The translations under genes and the position numbers were made by a program. Below are positions 28,247 to 38,885 of a DNA stretch of 64,000 nt, piece by piece. This stretch comes from Acidimicrobium ferrooxidans. GTDB lineage: Bacteria > Actinomycetota > Geothermincolia > Fen-727 > Anoxymicrobiaceae. The DNA is taken from assembly GCA_020723485.1 (NCBI GenBank), contig DYIU01000006.1:1-64000 (forward strand), written 5' to 3'. Position 1 is the stretch's first letter, and the number at the start of each line of letters is the position of its first letter. Under the pieces are notes generated by a model. The model was not told the origin of the DNA. It saw only the letters and a program-made list of their open reading frames with translations, and did not search any database.

Positions 28247-29500
28247 GTGGGAAAGACCATTTCTGAGAAGATCCTCGGGGCTCACTCCGGCTCGGAAACG
28301 ACCGCCGGAGAGATAGTGATAGCCGAGCTCGATTACATGATGGCCCAGGACGGCACGGCTCCGCTCGCCATCCGCTCGTTCGAGGGGATGGAAGGAAACG
28401 CGGTGGCAAGGCCCGAGCGGGTGGCGTTGTGCATAGACCACAACGCCCCGAGCCCGCTGCGCTCGGTCTCCGAACTCCACGCCATAATGCGTGAATTCGC
28501 CATGAAATACGGCCTGGAGCTGAACGACGTCGGCGAGGGGGTCTGCCACCAGGTGATGCTGGACAAGGCCCACGTGGTCCCCGGGAGCCTGGTCATCGGG
28601 GCCGACTCCCACACCTGCACCTACGGCGCCGTGAACGCATTCGCAACCGGGGTGGGCTCGACCGACATGGCCGCGGGGATGCTCTCGGGCTCGCTGTGGT
28701 TCAGGGTCCCCGAGACCATAAAGGTGACGGTCGGGGGGACGCTCCCGGCGGGGGTCTTCGCCAAGGACATAGCCCTGATGATGGTGGGGGACATCACAGC
28801 CGACGGGGCCACCTACATGGCGCTCGAGATCGGCGGCGAGGCCATAAGCGGCCTCGACCTGGACGGCAGGCTCGCAATCAGCAACCTCGCCGTGGAGATG
28901 GGGGCCAAGGCCGGGCTCATGGAGGCCGACGAGAAGACGCTCGAGTTCTTCGAGGGCAGGGCCGGCCGGGAGTTCGAGCCGGTCTCCCCGGACCCCGACG
29001 CGGTCTATGCGCGCGAGATAGAGTACGACGTCTCGGAGCTGGAGCCCCAGGTGGCCCGCCCGCACACCGTGGACAACGTGACCGCGGTGGGGCAAGTCGA
29101 GGGGACGCCGGTATCCGAAGGGCTCATCGGCACCTGCACGAACGGGAGGCTCGCGGACCTGCGGGCCGCGGCAGAGATACTCAAAGGAAGGAAGGTCGCC
29201 CCCGGGGTGAGGCTCATAGTGGCCCCGGCGTCGCGGGAGGTCATGCTGAAGGCCCTCGCCGAGGGCCTCATCGAGGTCTTCACGGAGGCCGGAGGCGCCG
29301 TGATGTGCCCGGGCTGCGCCTCGTGCGTGGGAACGCACCAGGGCATACCCGGAGACGGCGAGAACGTCATCTCGACCGCCAACCGCAACTTCAAGGGGAG
29401 GATGGGCAACCCGGAGGCGTTCATCTACCTGGCGTCGCCGGCCACGGTGGCAGCCAGCTGCGTCGAGGGAAAGATAGCCGACCCCAGGCGATACGCATAG
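28247..29500 (+). CDS. leuC: Aconitase-superfamily large subunit, LeuC type (set 1)
   Basis: 417 residues from GTG 28247, with GGAGGG eleven bases upstream. LeuC motifs are present: VIGADSHTCTYGAVNAFATGVGSTD, the [4Fe-4S] ligand in IGTCTNGR, and the Cys pair in CPGCASCVG. It dehydrates and rehydrates 3-isopropylmalate or a close analogue, together with the LeuD subunit. This archaeal-like short form is distinct from the LeuC at 40412, so the window has two LeuC genes. One set may serve leucine synthesis and the other the citramalate branch feeding isoleucine, or even aconitase/homoaconitase-type chemistry; the sequence does not decide. Confidence 0.88.
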   Translation: MGKTISEKILGAHSGSETTAGEIVIAELDYMMAQDGTAPLAIRSFEGMEGNAVARPERVALCIDHNAPSPLRSVSELHAIMREFAMKYGLELNDVGEGVCHQVMLDKAHVVPGSLVIGADSHTCTYGAVNAFATGVGSTDMAAGMLSGSLWFRVPETIKVTVGGTLPAGVFAKDIALMMVGDITADGATYMALEIGGEAISGLDLDGRLAISNLAVEMGAKAGLMEADEKTLEFFEGRAGREFEPVSPDPDAVYAREIEYDVSELEPQVARPHTVDNVTAVGQVEGTPVSEGLIGTCTNGRLADLRAAAEILKGRKVAPGVRLIVAPASREVMLKALAEGLIEVFTEAGGAVMCPGCASCVGTHQGIPGDGENVISTANRNFKGRMGNPEAFIYLASPATVAASCVEGKIADPRRYA

Positions 29501-29523
29501 ACGACCGAGGAGACGAGCGGAGA

Positions 29524-30036
29524 ATGGTGATAAGGGGAAGAGCGCACAGGTTCGGTGACGACATAAACACCGATTACATAATCTCAGGGCGCCACAAGTT
29601 CAAGACGCTCGACATGGACGAGCTCGCCTGCCACGTCATGGAAGACCTGGACCCGGGCTTCTACGAGCGCTGCCAGGAGGGCGATTTCATCGTCGCCGGA
29701 AAGAACTTCGGCTGCGGGTCGTCCCGCGAGCAGGCGCCTCTCGCGCTCAAGCACGCCGGTGTGGCCGGGGTGCTGGCCGAGTCGTTCGCCCGCATATACT
29801 TCCGCAACTCGATAAACAACGGGCTCCTGGCCCTGGTGTGTGACACGTCACAGATAAAAGACGGCGACGAGCTCGAGATCGACGTGGAAGAGGGCATCAT
29901 CAGGGATATGACCTTCGGCCTTGAGGTAAAGTCCAGCCCCCTTCCGAAGGTCATGCTCGACATCCTCGAAGAGGGCGGGCTCGTCGAGTACATGAAGAAG
30001 CACGGCCGCCTGTCCCTGGAACCGGACGGCGCCTGA
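29524..30036 (+). CDS. leuD: Aconitase-superfamily small subunit, LeuD type (set 1)
   Basis: 170 residues. The swivelling-domain motifs [32 protein letters not shown] and the [13 protein letters not shown] block define the LeuD fold. The substrate-loop region reads [11 protein letters not shown], unlike the YLVT seen in the second LeuD at 41665, so substrate preference may differ between the two. It follows leuC1 by 23 nt and precedes the dehydrogenase at 30066. Confidence 0.87.
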   Translation: MVIRGRAHRFGDDINTDYIISGRHKFKTLDMDELACHVMEDLDPGFYERCQEGDFIVAGKNFGCGSSREQAPLALKHAGVAGVLAESFARIYFRNSINNGLLALVCDTSQIKDGDELEIDVEEGIIRDMTFGLEVKSSPLPKVMLDILEEGGLVEYMKKHGRLSLEPDGA

Positions 30037-30065
30037 ACGCGTATGAAAGGAAAAGAAAGGAAGAG

Positions 30066-31085
30066 ATGGCTAAGAGGAAGGTAACGCTCATACCGGGCGA
30101 CGGCGTGGGGCCGTCCCTGGTCGACGCCGCCCTGGCGGTGCTCGACGCGGCGGGAGCCGAGGTCGAGTGGGACCGCCAGGAGGCCGGAGCCGACGTGATG
30201 GAGAAATACGGCACCCCCCTCCCCGAGGCGGTGCTCGACAACATACGGGAGAACCGCGTCGCCTACAAGGGTCCCATCACCACACCGGTGGGAAGCGGCT
30301 TCCGCAGCGTGAACGTGGCCCTTCGCAAAGAGCTCGACCTGTATGCCTGCGTGCGGCCCGCGTTTCTCATCGACGGGGTCAAGACCCCGTACAGGGGCTG
30401 GGACATCGACCTGGTAGTGGTCCGCGAGAACATGGAGGACCTCTATGCGGGGCTGGAGCACATGGTGACGCCGGACGTCGCCGAGTCGCTGAAGGTCATC
30501 ACCAGGCCCGGGAGCGAGCGCATCGTTCGCTTCGCCTTCGAGTACGTGCGCAGCAACAAGCGCAAGTTGCTGACCGTTGTGCACAAGGCCAACATCATGA
30601 AGATGACCGACGGCCTGTTCCTCGATGTGGCGCGCGAGATATCGAAGGAGTACCCGGACGTCGAGTTCGAGGAGCGCATCGTTGACAACATGTGCATGCA
30701 GCTCGTGCAGAAGCCGCAGCTCTACGACGTGCTCGTGATGCCGAACCTCTACGGGGACCTCCTGAGCGACCTGGCGGCCGGGCTCATCGGGGGCCTGGGC
30801 ATCGCCCCGAGCTCCAACCTGGGGGACGGCGAACTGGCTGTCTTCGAGCCGGCGCACGGGAGCGCTCCCAAGTACACCGGCCTGGACAAGGTGGACCCGA
30901 CGGCCCAGATACTCTCCGGGTACCTGATGCTCAAGCACATCGGGCAGGAGGAGGCGGCCGGGCGGGTGCTGGCGGGGGTCAGCCGGGTGATCGGAGAGGG
31001 CAGGACGGTCACCTATGACATAGGCGGCGAGGCGAAGACGTCCGAGATGGCGGCCGCCATCGTAAAGGCCATCGAGGAGCTGTAG
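30066..31085 (+). CDS. Isocitrate/isopropylmalate-family dehydrogenase
   Basis: 339 residues. It has the family's nucleotide site ([12 protein letters not shown]), the block [31 protein letters not shown], and catalytic segments [27 protein letters not shown] and [20 protein letters not shown]. The first block is close to that of NAD-isocitrate dehydrogenase and archaeal LeuB/homoisocitrate-type enzymes and differs from LeuB at 42270. It could oxidise isocitrate, isopropylmalate or 2-methylmalate-derived acids, working after leuCD set 1. This would add a second, parallel LeuCDB-type module, but which substrate is used is not visible. Confidence 0.85.
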   Translation: MAKRKVTLIPGDGVGPSLVDAALAVLDAAGAEVEWDRQEAGADVMEKYGTPLPEAVLDNIRENRVAYKGPITTPVGSGFRSVNVALRKELDLYACVRPAFLIDGVKTPYRGWDIDLVVVRENMEDLYAGLEHMVTPDVAESLKVITRPGSERIVRFAFEYVRSNKRKLLTVVHKANIMKMTDGLFLDVAREISKEYPDVEFEERIVDNMCMQLVQKPQLYDVLVMPNLYGDLLSDLAAGLIGGLGIAPSSNLGDGELAVFEPAHGSAPKYTGLDKVDPTAQILSGYLMLKHIGQEEAAGRVLAGVSRVIGEGRTVTYDIGGEAKTSEMAAAIVKAIEEL

Positions 31086-31120
31086 GCGCAAGGCCGGGGG
31101 CCGGGCCCACGTCGAAAAAG

Positions 31121-31148
31121 GCAACAGGGTGCCTGACCCCATTTTGCA
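31121..31148. repeat. Half copy of the GGTCAGGTC/GCAAC element
   Basis: GCAACAGGGTGCCTGACCCC and TTTTGCAT in the gap before ilvD. It is one arm only; the other arm is absent. Confidence 0.6.
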
Positions 31149-31187
31149 TAAGCAGTGCGAGTCATACGACGGGTGAGGTGTCGAAAG

Positions 31188-32864
31188 ATGCGAAGCGAGG
31201 TCATAAAGAAGGGCCGTCACAGGGCGGGGCAGCGGTCACTCCTGCGCGCAGTTGGGCTGGGCGACGAAGAGATTGCGAGGCCGCTCATCGGCATCGCCGG
31301 CTCGGCGAACGACATAGTCCCCGGACACATCCACCTCGACAAGGTGAACGAGGCGGTCGCCGAAGGCATAAGGAAGGCGGGGGGCACCCCGCTGGTCTTC
31401 AACACCATCGCGGTCTGCGACGGGCTGGCGATGGGCCACGAGGGGATGAAGTACTCCCTGGTTTCCAGGGAGATAATCAGCTACACGGTGGAGATAATGG
31501 TCCACGCGCACGCCCTGGACGGCGTGGTGCTGGTGCCCAACTGCGACAAGGTCATCCCGGGGATGCTCATGGCGGCCGCCCGCATGGGGGTCCCTGCCGC
31601 GGTGGTGAGCGGAGGGCCGATGCTCGCGGGGCGTCACGGCGAGATGGACATCGACCTCGTCAAGGTCATGGAGGCGTGCGACCGCGAGGACGTGAGCGAC
31701 GAGGAGCTCGCGGAGATGGAGCGCGTAGCATGCCCGGGGGCGGGGTGCTGTTCCGGGCTCTTCACGGCCAACAGCATGAACTGCCTTACCGAGGCGCTGG
31801 GGATGGCGCTCCCGGGAAACGGCACCATACTCGCTGAGAGCAAGGAAAGAATAAAGATCGCCGAGGAGACCGGGCGCGTAGCGGTGGCGCTCGTCGAGGG
31901 CGGCACCACGCCCGACGAGATACTGACCGAGAGGGCGTTCCGCAACGCCCTGGCGGTGGACATGGCAGTGGGAGGCAGCACAAACTCGCTCCTCCACCTT
32001 CCCGCCATCGCGGCGGAGCTCGGCATAAGGCTCAACCTGGGGATCGTGGACCACATCTGTTCCACGACGCCGAACCTGGCCCGGATTGCGCCGGCCGGCG
32101 ACCACCACATGGAGGACCTCCACCGCGCGGGCGGCATCCCGGCGGTGCTGGGTGAGCTCGCCCAGGTGGAAGCTGTCGACCTGGATGCTCCCACGGTGAC
32201 CGGGGAGACCCTGGGAGCGAACATCGGTGACGCGCGAAGCCTCGACAACGAGGTCATAAGGCCCGCAAGCAGGCCGTATATGGCAAAGGGCGGGCTGGCC
32301 GTCCTCCGAGGGAGCCTGGCGCCGGACGGCGCCGTTCTCAAGGAAGCCGCCATGGGCGAGAAGATGCGTTTCCACAGGGGCCCGGCGCGCGTGTTCGACA
32401 GCGAGGACGACGCCATAGTCGCGATACGCGGGGGCGGGATTAAGCCCGGCGATGTCGTAGTCGTCCGCTACGAGGGGCCCCGCGGCGGGCCTGGCATGCG
32501 CGAGATGCTGCACCCGACCGCGGCGATAGCGGGGATGGGGCTCGGCGACGAGGTCCTGCTCATCACCGACGGGCGCTTCTCCGGGGGGACGCGCGGCGGA
32601 GCTGTGGGGCACGTGTCGCCCGAGGCGGCGGCAGGCGGGCCCATTGCGCTGGTGCGCGAGGGTGACCAGATACAGATAGACGTCGACGGCAGGCGCCTCG
32701 AGCTCATCGTCGACGAGAAGGAGCTCAAGCACAGGCGGCGCGAGTGGAAGCCGCCCGAGCCGAAGTACGACAAGGGCGTGCTGGCCGTCTACTCGCGGCT
32801 GGTGGGCAGCGCGGCAGAAGGAGCCGTAATAGATTTCACGGGCAAGAGCGGCGAAGGGGGGTAG
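31188..32864 (+). CDS. ilvD: Dihydroxy-acid dehydratase
   Basis: 558 residues. The FeS-cluster Cys residues lie in NCDKVIPGM and [24 protein letters not shown], and [17 protein letters not shown] is the conserved C-terminal segment. It dehydrates 2,3-dihydroxy-3-methylvalerate or -isovalerate in isoleucine/valine synthesis. ATG 31188 is chosen because GAGGTG lies eight bases upstream. It is six bases from ilvB. Confidence 0.96.
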   Translation: MRSEVIKKGRHRAGQRSLLRAVGLGDEEIARPLIGIAGSANDIVPGHIHLDKVNEAVAEGIRKAGGTPLVFNTIAVCDGLAMGHEGMKYSLVSREIISYTVEIMVHAHALDGVVLVPNCDKVIPGMLMAAARMGVPAAVVSGGPMLAGRHGEMDIDLVKVMEACDREDVSDEELAEMERVACPGAGCCSGLFTANSMNCLTEALGMALPGNGTILAESKERIKIAEETGRVAVALVEGGTTPDEILTERAFRNALAVDMAVGGSTNSLLHLPAIAAELGIRLNLGIVDHICSTTPNLARIAPAGDHHMEDLHRAGGIPAVLGELAQVEAVDLDAPTVTGETLGANIGDARSLDNEVIRPASRPYMAKGGLAVLRGSLAPDGAVLKEAAMGEKMRFHRGPARVFDSEDDAIVAIRGGGIKPGDVVVVRYEGPRGGPGMREMLHPTAAIAGMGLGDEVLLITDGRFSGGTRGGAVGHVSPEAAAGGPIALVREGDQIQIDVDGRRLELIVDEKELKHRRREWKPPEPKYDKGVLAVYSRLVGSAAEGAVIDFTGKSGEGG

Positions 32865-32870
32865 GAGCAT

Positions 32871-34568
32871 ATGAAGATGACAGGAGCTCAGGCGCTCATC
32901 GCGAGCCTGGAAAAGGAGGGCGTGGAGCTCGTATTCGGGTATCCCGGAGGGGTGATGCTGCCCGTTTACGACGCGCTGTTCGACTCGAAGAAGATACACC
33001 ACGTCCTGACCCGGCACGAGCAGGGGGCGGCCCACGCGGCTGACGGCTTTGCCAGGGCCACGGGTAAGGTCGGGGTGTGCATGGCGACGAGCGGGCCGGG
33101 GGCCACGAATCTCGTCACCGGCATTGCCACGGCGAACATGGACTCCGTACCCCTGGTCGCGATAACCGGCCAGGTCGGGACCCACGTCATAGGGACCGAC
33201 GCGTTCCAGGAGGCTGACACGACCGGGATCACCCTTCCGGTGGTCAAGCATAACTACCTGGTGAAAGACCCGCGGGAGATACCGCACGTCATCCAGGAGG
33301 CGTTCCTCATCGCCTCCACCGGGAGGCCCGGCGCGGTGGTCATCGACATGCCGGTCGACATGTCGCGCTCCGAGATAGAGTTCAAGTACCCGGAGAAGAA
33401 GACGTCTCTCCCCGGATACAAGCCGACGACCGCCGGCCACGCCAGGCAGATAAAGGAGGCGGCGCGGCTCATCATGGCCGCGAAGCGCCCGGTCATCTAC
33501 GCGGGTGGAGGGGTCGTAACCTCAGGCGCATCGAAGGAACTCGCCGAGCTCGCGCGCATGCTCGAGTTCCCGGTGACCACGACGCTGCTGGGCAAGGGCG
33601 CTTTCCCTGAGACGGACAAGCTGAGCCTGGGAATGCTCGGGATGCACGGTACTTCGTACGCCAACTTCGTGATGATGAAAACCGACCTCATCATCGCGGT
33701 CGGGGCGCGCTTCGACGACCGCATCACCGGCAGGCTTGATACGTTCGCCCCGCACGCGAAGGTGGTCCACATCGACATCGACCCTGCCGAGATAGGCAAG
33801 AACGTCGCGGTGACGGTACCCATCGTGGGAGACGCAAGGACGGTCCTCCGAGAGCTCCTGGCCTTGCTCAAGCCGAGGGTCGAGGAGTCGGGGAAGCCTG
33901 ACGGGAAGGCGTGGCACCGCCAGATCAGGGAGTGGAAGAAGGAGTACCCGCTGACAGTCCCGGAGGGAGGCCTGCGCCCGCAGTACGTGGTCAACGAGAT
34001 ATACAGGCTCACCAAAGGCAAGGCCGTGGTGGTGACAGACGTCGGTCAGCACCAGATGTGGTCGGCCCAGTTCTACAAGGCGAGCCGGCCGCGGCAGTTC
34101 ATATCCTCCGGCGGGCTGGGGACGATGGGATTCGGCCTGCCCGCCTCCATCGGGGCCAAGATGGGCGTCCCGAAAGAGCGCGTGGTGAACATAGCAGGCG
34201 ACGGCTCCGTGCAGATGAACTCGCAGGAGCTTGCCACCGCGGTGCTGAACGAGGTCGCCGTGACCATAGCGCTAATCAACAACGGCTACCTGGGGATGGT
34301 GCGACAGTGGCAGGAGCTGTTCTACGACAAGCGCTACTCGCACACGCACCTCCGCAGGGGCGAGTCGCCTGACTTCGTCAAGCTTGCCGAGGCGTACGGG
34401 GCCAGGGGCATGAGGGTGGCGGAGCCTGAGGGGGTCGAGCCCGCCCTTAAGGAGGCGTTCAAGGTCAACGACGGCCCGGTCCTCATCGACTTCATAGTCG
34501 AGCAGGAGGAGAACGTCTTCCCGATGGTGGCGCCGGGCGCGTCACTCGACGACATGATAGGGGGTTAG
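32871..34568 (+). CDS. ilvB: Acetolactate synthase large subunit
   Basis: 565 residues. Thiamine-diphosphate motifs are clear: [15 protein letters not shown], the catalytic Glu region [20 protein letters not shown], and [16 protein letters not shown]...INN for the Mg/ThDP site. FAD-domain residues occur in the middle. It condenses two pyruvates to acetolactate, or pyruvate and 2-ketobutyrate to acetohydroxybutyrate. The regulatory partner ilvN follows after three bases. Confidence 0.97.
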   Translation: MKMTGAQALIASLEKEGVELVFGYPGGVMLPVYDALFDSKKIHHVLTRHEQGAAHAADGFARATGKVGVCMATSGPGATNLVTGIATANMDSVPLVAITGQVGTHVIGTDAFQEADTTGITLPVVKHNYLVKDPREIPHVIQEAFLIASTGRPGAVVIDMPVDMSRSEIEFKYPEKKTSLPGYKPTTAGHARQIKEAARLIMAAKRPVIYAGGGVVTSGASKELAELARMLEFPVTTTLLGKGAFPETDKLSLGMLGMHGTSYANFVMMKTDLIIAVGARFDDRITGRLDTFAPHAKVVHIDIDPAEIGKNVAVTVPIVGDARTVLRELLALLKPRVEESGKPDGKAWHRQIREWKKEYPLTVPEGGLRPQYVVNEIYRLTKGKAVVVTDVGQHQMWSAQFYKASRPRQFISSGGLGTMGFGLPASIGAKMGVPKERVVNIAGDGSVQMNSQELATAVLNEVAVTIALINNGYLGMVRQWQELFYDKRYSHTHLRRGESPDFVKLAEAYGARGMRVAEPEGVEPALKEAFKVNDGPVLIDFIVEQEENVFPMVAPGASLDDMIGG

Positions 34569-34571
34569 CAG

Positions 34572-35045
34572 ATGAAGCATACCCTGTCTGTGCTGGTGGA
34601 GAACAAGCCGGGCGTGCTGGCCCGGGTGGCGGGGCTGTTCGCGCGGCGCGGCTTCAACATCGACAGCCTGGCGGTCGGCGTGACGGAGAAGCCCGAGATA
34701 AGCCGCATGACCGTAGTCGTGGACGTCGAGGAACACTCGCTCGAGCAGGTGTACAAGCAGCTCAACAAGCTCATCAACGTCATCAAGGTGGTGGACCTGC
34801 CCGACGAGAACAGCGTCCAGCGCGAGATGGTGCTGGTCAAGGTCAAGGCGGACACCAAGGCGAGGGCCGAGGTAATAGAGATAGTCGAGATATTCCGCGG
34901 GAAGATAGTGGACGTCGGCAAGGGGACGCTCAGCGTGGAGGTCACGGGGCCCTCCTCGAAACTCCGCGCGTTCGAGGACCTGCTCAGGCCTTACGGCATG
35001 GTCGAGCTGGTCCGAACCGGCACCATTGCGCTGCCCCGCGGCTGA
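34572..35045 (+). CDS. ilvN: Acetolactate synthase small regulatory subunit
   Basis: 157 residues. The N-terminal ACT domain reads [32 protein letters not shown], the valine-sensing fold, and a C-terminal ACT-like domain follows. It binds feedback-inhibitor valine and activates IlvB. Confidence 0.95.
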   Translation: MKHTLSVLVENKPGVLARVAGLFARRGFNIDSLAVGVTEKPEISRMTVVVDVEEHSLEQVYKQLNKLINVIKVVDLPDENSVQREMVLVKVKADTKARAEVIEIVEIFRGKIVDVGKGTLSVEVTGPSSKLRAFEDLLRPYGMVELVRTGTIALPRG

Positions 35046-35065
35046 AAACGGACCAGGAGGTTGAG

Positions 35066-36058
35066 ATGGCTAAGATCTACTACGAAAAGGACGCAAAGCC
35101 CGAGGTGCTGGAAGGCCAGAAGATAGCGATAATCGGCTACGGCAGCCAGGGGCACGCGCACGCCCAGAACCTGACGGACAGCGGGCTCGACGTCGTCGTG
35201 GGCCTCCGCGAAGGCGACCCGGACATAGAGACGGTGAAGGGCCTCGGCATCGCGGTCGCCACGGTGGAGGAAGCCGCAGCCATGGGCGACATAGTGATGA
35301 TACTCATCCCGGATGACGTGCAGGCCCGCGTCTACCGAGACTCGATACGGCCCGGCCTGAAGAGCGGGAACGCACTTTTCTTCGCCCACGGCTTCAACAT
35401 CCACTACAGCCAGATAGTGCCGCCGGACGACATCGACGTCATCATGGTCGCCCCGAAAGGCCCCGGCCCGATGGTGCGACAGATGTTCGTCGAGGGCGGA
35501 GGCGTGCCCTCGCTGGTGGCGGTCTACCAGGACTATTCCGGGATGGCGCTCGACCGCGGTCTCGCTTACGCGAAGGGCCTGGGAGCGGCGCGCGCAGGGG
35601 TCATCGAGACCACCTTCAAGGAGGAGACCGAGACCGACCTGTTCGGCGAGCAGGCGGTGCTCTGCGGCGGGTGCTCCGAGCTCATCAAGGCGGGCTTCGA
35701 TACGCTGGTCGAAGCAGGTTACCAACCGGAGATAGCGTATTTCGAGTGCCTGCACGAGTTGAAGCTCATAGTCGACCTGATACACTACCACGGTATAAGC
35801 GGCATGAGGCAGCGCGTGAGCGACACCGCCGAGTACGGTGACCTGACCCGCGGCCCCGAGGTCATCAGCCCCGAGGTGCGCGAGGTCATGAAGGGTATCC
35901 TCGACGACGTGCAGACCGGCCGTTTCGCCTCCGAGTGGGTGCTCGAGAACCAGGCCAACCGGGCCACGATGGAAGCCCTGCGCAGGCGCGAGGCCGAGCA
36001 CCCCATAGAGGAGCTCGGAAAGCAGCTCCGCTCGATGATGTCCTGGCTGAACGAGTAG
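35066..36058 (+). CDS. ilvC: Ketol-acid reductoisomerase, class I, with an Asp-rich cofactor loop
   Basis: 330 residues, the short class I length. The Rossmann motif is [13 protein letters not shown] (residues 24-36). The beta2-alphaB loop reads [10 protein letters not shown], with Asp51 and Asp53 where NADPH enzymes usually have Ser to hold the 2'-phosphate. Published engineering of other members shows Ser-to-Asp at such positions favours NADH, so this enzyme probably uses NADH. The metal-binding and active-site residues lie in the C-terminal knotted helical domain ([26 protein letters not shown]). It converts acetolactate to dihydroxyisovalerate. Confidence 0.95.
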   Translation: MAKIYYEKDAKPEVLEGQKIAIIGYGSQGHAHAQNLTDSGLDVVVGLREGDPDIETVKGLGIAVATVEEAAAMGDIVMILIPDDVQARVYRDSIRPGLKSGNALFFAHGFNIHYSQIVPPDDIDVIMVAPKGPGPMVRQMFVEGGGVPSLVAVYQDYSGMALDRGLAYAKGLGAARAGVIETTFKEETETDLFGEQAVLCGGCSELIKAGFDTLVEAGYQPEIAYFECLHELKLIVDLIHYHGISGMRQRVSDTAEYGDLTRGPEVISPEVREVMKGILDDVQTGRFASEWVLENQANRATMEALRRREAEHPIEELGKQLRSMMSWLNE

Positions 36059-36086
36059 AAGCAGACACAAACGGGAGGAACCCGCC

Positions 36087-37232
36087 GTGAAGAAGGAGTA
36101 CATATTCACACCGGGCCCCACGCCTGTGCCGCACCGGGTCGGCCTCTCGCAGGTGAGGATGGTCCATCACAGAACCGCCGAGTTCGGCGAGATACTGGCC
36201 AGGGTGCTCGACGGGCTCAAGTTCGTTTTCCAGACCGACAACGAGGTCATGCTGCTCACCTCGAGCGGCACCGGCGGGATGGAAGGCGCCATCACCAACT
36301 GCTTCTCGCAGGGTGACAAGGTGGTCGTCTTTGCCGGGGGCAAGTTCGGCCAGAGGCTGGTCGAGCTCGCGAACTACTTCGGGCTGGATACGATAGAGAT
36401 ACAGCACGGCTGGGGGGACTGCGCCGACCCGGCGGACCTCGAGAAGGCGCTCGAGGCCGACCCCGGCATCAAGGGCGTGTTCCTAACACAGAGCGAGACC
36501 TCCACGGGCGTCGTGAACGACGTGGAGGCGTTCGGCAGGATAGTAAAGCAGACCGACGCTCTCTTCCTGGTGGACGCGATAAGCGGCCTGGGAGCGGTCG
36601 ATTTCAGGACGGACGAGTGGGGGGTCGACCTGGCCATATCCGGCTCCCAGAAGGGCCTGATGACCCCTCCGGGAGTGGCGTTCGTCGCGGTGAGCGACAA
36701 GGCCTGGAAGGCCATCGACACGGCGACGCTCCCGAGGTACTACTTCTGCTTCAAGGCGGCGCGCGCCTCGCAGTCGAAGAGCCCGCCGCAGACGCCGTAC
36801 ACACCGGCCATCACGCTGGTGCAGGCGCTCGATGTCGCGATCGGGATGCTGCGCGAGGAGGGCCTGGCAAACGTGTTCGCGCGTCACGAGCTGTTTGCGC
36901 GAGCGACCCGGGCCGCGGTGGAGGCGCTCGGCCTACGGTTCGTGGCGAGCGACCACAATCGTGCCAACGTGTGCACGTCGGTATGGTCTCCCGAGGGGTT
37001 GAAATCGGGCGACCTGGTGAAGCACCTGAGGAACGATTACGGGGTCTCCATAGCGGGCGGCCAGGGCCAGCTGAAGGGAAAGATATTCAGGCTGGGCCAC
37101 GTAGGTTACTTCGACGAGTTCGACATAGTGACACAGGTAGCGGCGCTGGAGCTGGGCTTGAAGGAGCTGGGCGTGCCGGTGGAGATAGGCGCGGGCGTCT
37201 CGGCCGCGATGAAGGTCCTGGCGGAGGGTTAG
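36087..37232 (+). CDS. Class V aminotransferase (serine/alanine-glyoxylate aminotransferase family)
   Basis: 381 residues from GTG 36087 (GGGAGGAA upstream). PLP-binding motifs are LTSSGTGGMEGA, DAISGLGAVDF and the Schiff-base Lys in SGSQKGLMTPPG. The family includes alanine-glyoxylate, serine-glyoxylate and serine-pyruvate aminotransferases. Placed directly before serA, it is probably the transaminase that makes phosphoserine from phosphohydroxypyruvate, as in several anaerobes lacking classic SerC. This is inferred from position, not from residues. Confidence 0.85.
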   Translation: MKKEYIFTPGPTPVPHRVGLSQVRMVHHRTAEFGEILARVLDGLKFVFQTDNEVMLLTSSGTGGMEGAITNCFSQGDKVVVFAGGKFGQRLVELANYFGLDTIEIQHGWGDCADPADLEKALEADPGIKGVFLTQSETSTGVVNDVEAFGRIVKQTDALFLVDAISGLGAVDFRTDEWGVDLAISGSQKGLMTPPGVAFVAVSDKAWKAIDTATLPRYYFCFKAARASQSKSPPQTPYTPAITLVQALDVAIGMLREEGLANVFARHELFARATRAAVEALGLRFVASDHNRANVCTSVWSPEGLKSGDLVKHLRNDYGVSIAGGQGQLKGKIFRLGHVGYFDEFDIVTQVAALELGLKELGVPVEIGAGVSAAMKVLAEG

Positions 37233-37268
37233 CCGGGTTGGAGAACCAAGACTAGACGGAGGGCGGTC

Positions 37269-38867
37269 ATGGCTGGCGAACCCAGGTTGAAGGTCCTGGT
37301 AGCGGAGAAGATAAGCCCCGAGGGCGTCGAGAAGCTCAGGGAGAGCTTCGACGTGGACGCGTTCGACCGCATGGAGCGCGACGAGTTCCTGGCGCGCATC
37401 GGCGCCTATGACGGCCTGGTGGTGCGCAGCGGCACCAAGGTCGACGCTGAGGCGATAGCGAAGGCGGACAACCTCAAGGTCATCGGCCGCGCCGGGATAG
37501 GCGTGGACAACATCGACCTCGAAGCCGCCACTAAGCGCGGGATAATGGTCGCGAACGTCCCGGAGAGCAACATAATCTCCGCCGCTGAGCACACCATGGC
37601 CATGCTGATGGCGCTCGCGAGGAACATTCCGGCTGCGTGCGCCTCGCTATCGGCCGGGGAGTGGAACCGCTCCGGGTACCAGGGGGTGGAGCTCTACGCC
37701 AAGACCCTCGGCATCATCGGGGTCGGGCGCATCGGCGCCCTCGTCGCGGAGAGGGCTTCCGGCTTCGGGATGAATCTCATAGGGTACGACCCGTTCATAT
37801 CGCCGCAGAAGGCCAAGCAGCTTGGGATAGAGATAAAGCAGTCGGTGGATGACGTCCTCCGGGAGGCGGACTTCATAACCCTGCACGTCCCACGCACTAA
37901 GGACACCCACCATATGCTCGGCGACGAGCAGTTCAACATGGTCAAGAAGGGCGCCCGAATAATAAACGTGGCGCGGGGCGGCGTCGTCGACGAGGAGGCG
38001 CTGGCCCGGGCGGTGAAGGACGGCCGTGTCGCCGGGGCCGCTGTCGACGTCTTCGAGAGCGAGCCGCCCGGCGCGGAAAACCCGCTCTGCGGCCTCGAGG
38101 GCGTGGTGGTGACCCCGCACCTCGGGGCCAGCACCACCGAGGCCCAGTACAAGGCCGGGGTCGCGATCGCCGACCAGGTGGTGGCGGGCCTCACCGGCGG
38201 GTTCGTGAGCGGCGCGGTGAACATAGCCATGCCGCACAAGGAGGTCGTGGAGACCCTGAGGCCGTACATGCCTCTCTGCGAGAAGCTGGGCAGGCTCTTC
38301 GTGAATATCATGAAGGGCTCGGTCAGCGAGATAGAGTTCGAGATACTTGGCGAGATAAGCGAGCACGACACGTCCCTGCTCACGGTCGCGTTCCTCAAGG
38401 GGTTCTTCGAGAGCATCTCGATGGACACCGTCACCTACGTCAACGCGCCGATACTGGCCCAGGACCGTGGCATATCGGTCAAGGAGAGTCGCAGCAGGCA
38501 GTCCCGGGACTACCTGAACCTCATCATGGTCACCGCGTCGGACGACGTCGGCAAGATGACCGCAGGCGCGACCCTGATCGGCAAGGGCCAGGAGATGTTC
38601 GTGAACGTGCTGGACTTCGACATCAACATAATGCCGAGCGATTACATGGCGTTTGTCACCTTCGAGGACAGACCGGGCATGATCGGTAAGGTCGGGACGG
38701 TAATGGGGGAACACGGGATAAACATCGCGGGCCTCCAGGTGGGCCGCAGGGCCATCCAGGGCGAGGCCGGCATGGGCCTCAACCTGGATACACCGTTATC
38801 GCCCGAGATGATCGCCGAGCTGAAGTCGCAGCCCGGAATAAAGCAGGCGCTGTTCATAGTGCTTTGA
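37269..38867 (+). CDS. serA: D-3-phosphoglycerate dehydrogenase
   Basis: 532 residues. The 2-hydroxyacid dehydrogenase core has the NAD-binding IGVGRIGALVAERASGFGMNLIGYDP and the catalytic His in TPHLGASTTEAQ. Two added C-terminal domains follow: the allosteric substrate-binding domain and an ACT domain (FVTFEDRPGMIGKVGTVMGEHGINIAGLQVGR). It is the long, feedback-regulated form that opens serine synthesis. It lies between the aminotransferase and leuA. Confidence 0.96.
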   Translation: MAGEPRLKVLVAEKISPEGVEKLRESFDVDAFDRMERDEFLARIGAYDGLVVRSGTKVDAEAIAKADNLKVIGRAGIGVDNIDLEAATKRGIMVANVPESNIISAAEHTMAMLMALARNIPAACASLSAGEWNRSGYQGVELYAKTLGIIGVGRIGALVAERASGFGMNLIGYDPFISPQKAKQLGIEIKQSVDDVLREADFITLHVPRTKDTHHMLGDEQFNMVKKGARIINVARGGVVDEEALARAVKDGRVAGAAVDVFESEPPGAENPLCGLEGVVVTPHLGASTTEAQYKAGVAIADQVVAGLTGGFVSGAVNIAMPHKEVVETLRPYMPLCEKLGRLFVNIMKGSVSEIEFEILGEISEHDTSLLTVAFLKGFFESISMDTVTYVNAPILAQDRGISVKESRSRQSRDYLNLIMVTASDDVGKMTAGATLIGKGQEMFVNVLDFDINIMPSDYMAFVTFEDRPGMIGKVGTVMGEHGINIAGLQVGRRAIQGEAGMGLNLDTPLSPEMIAELKSQPGIKQALFIVL

Positions 38868-38885
38868 GGAGGTGTTGGAGCGAAG

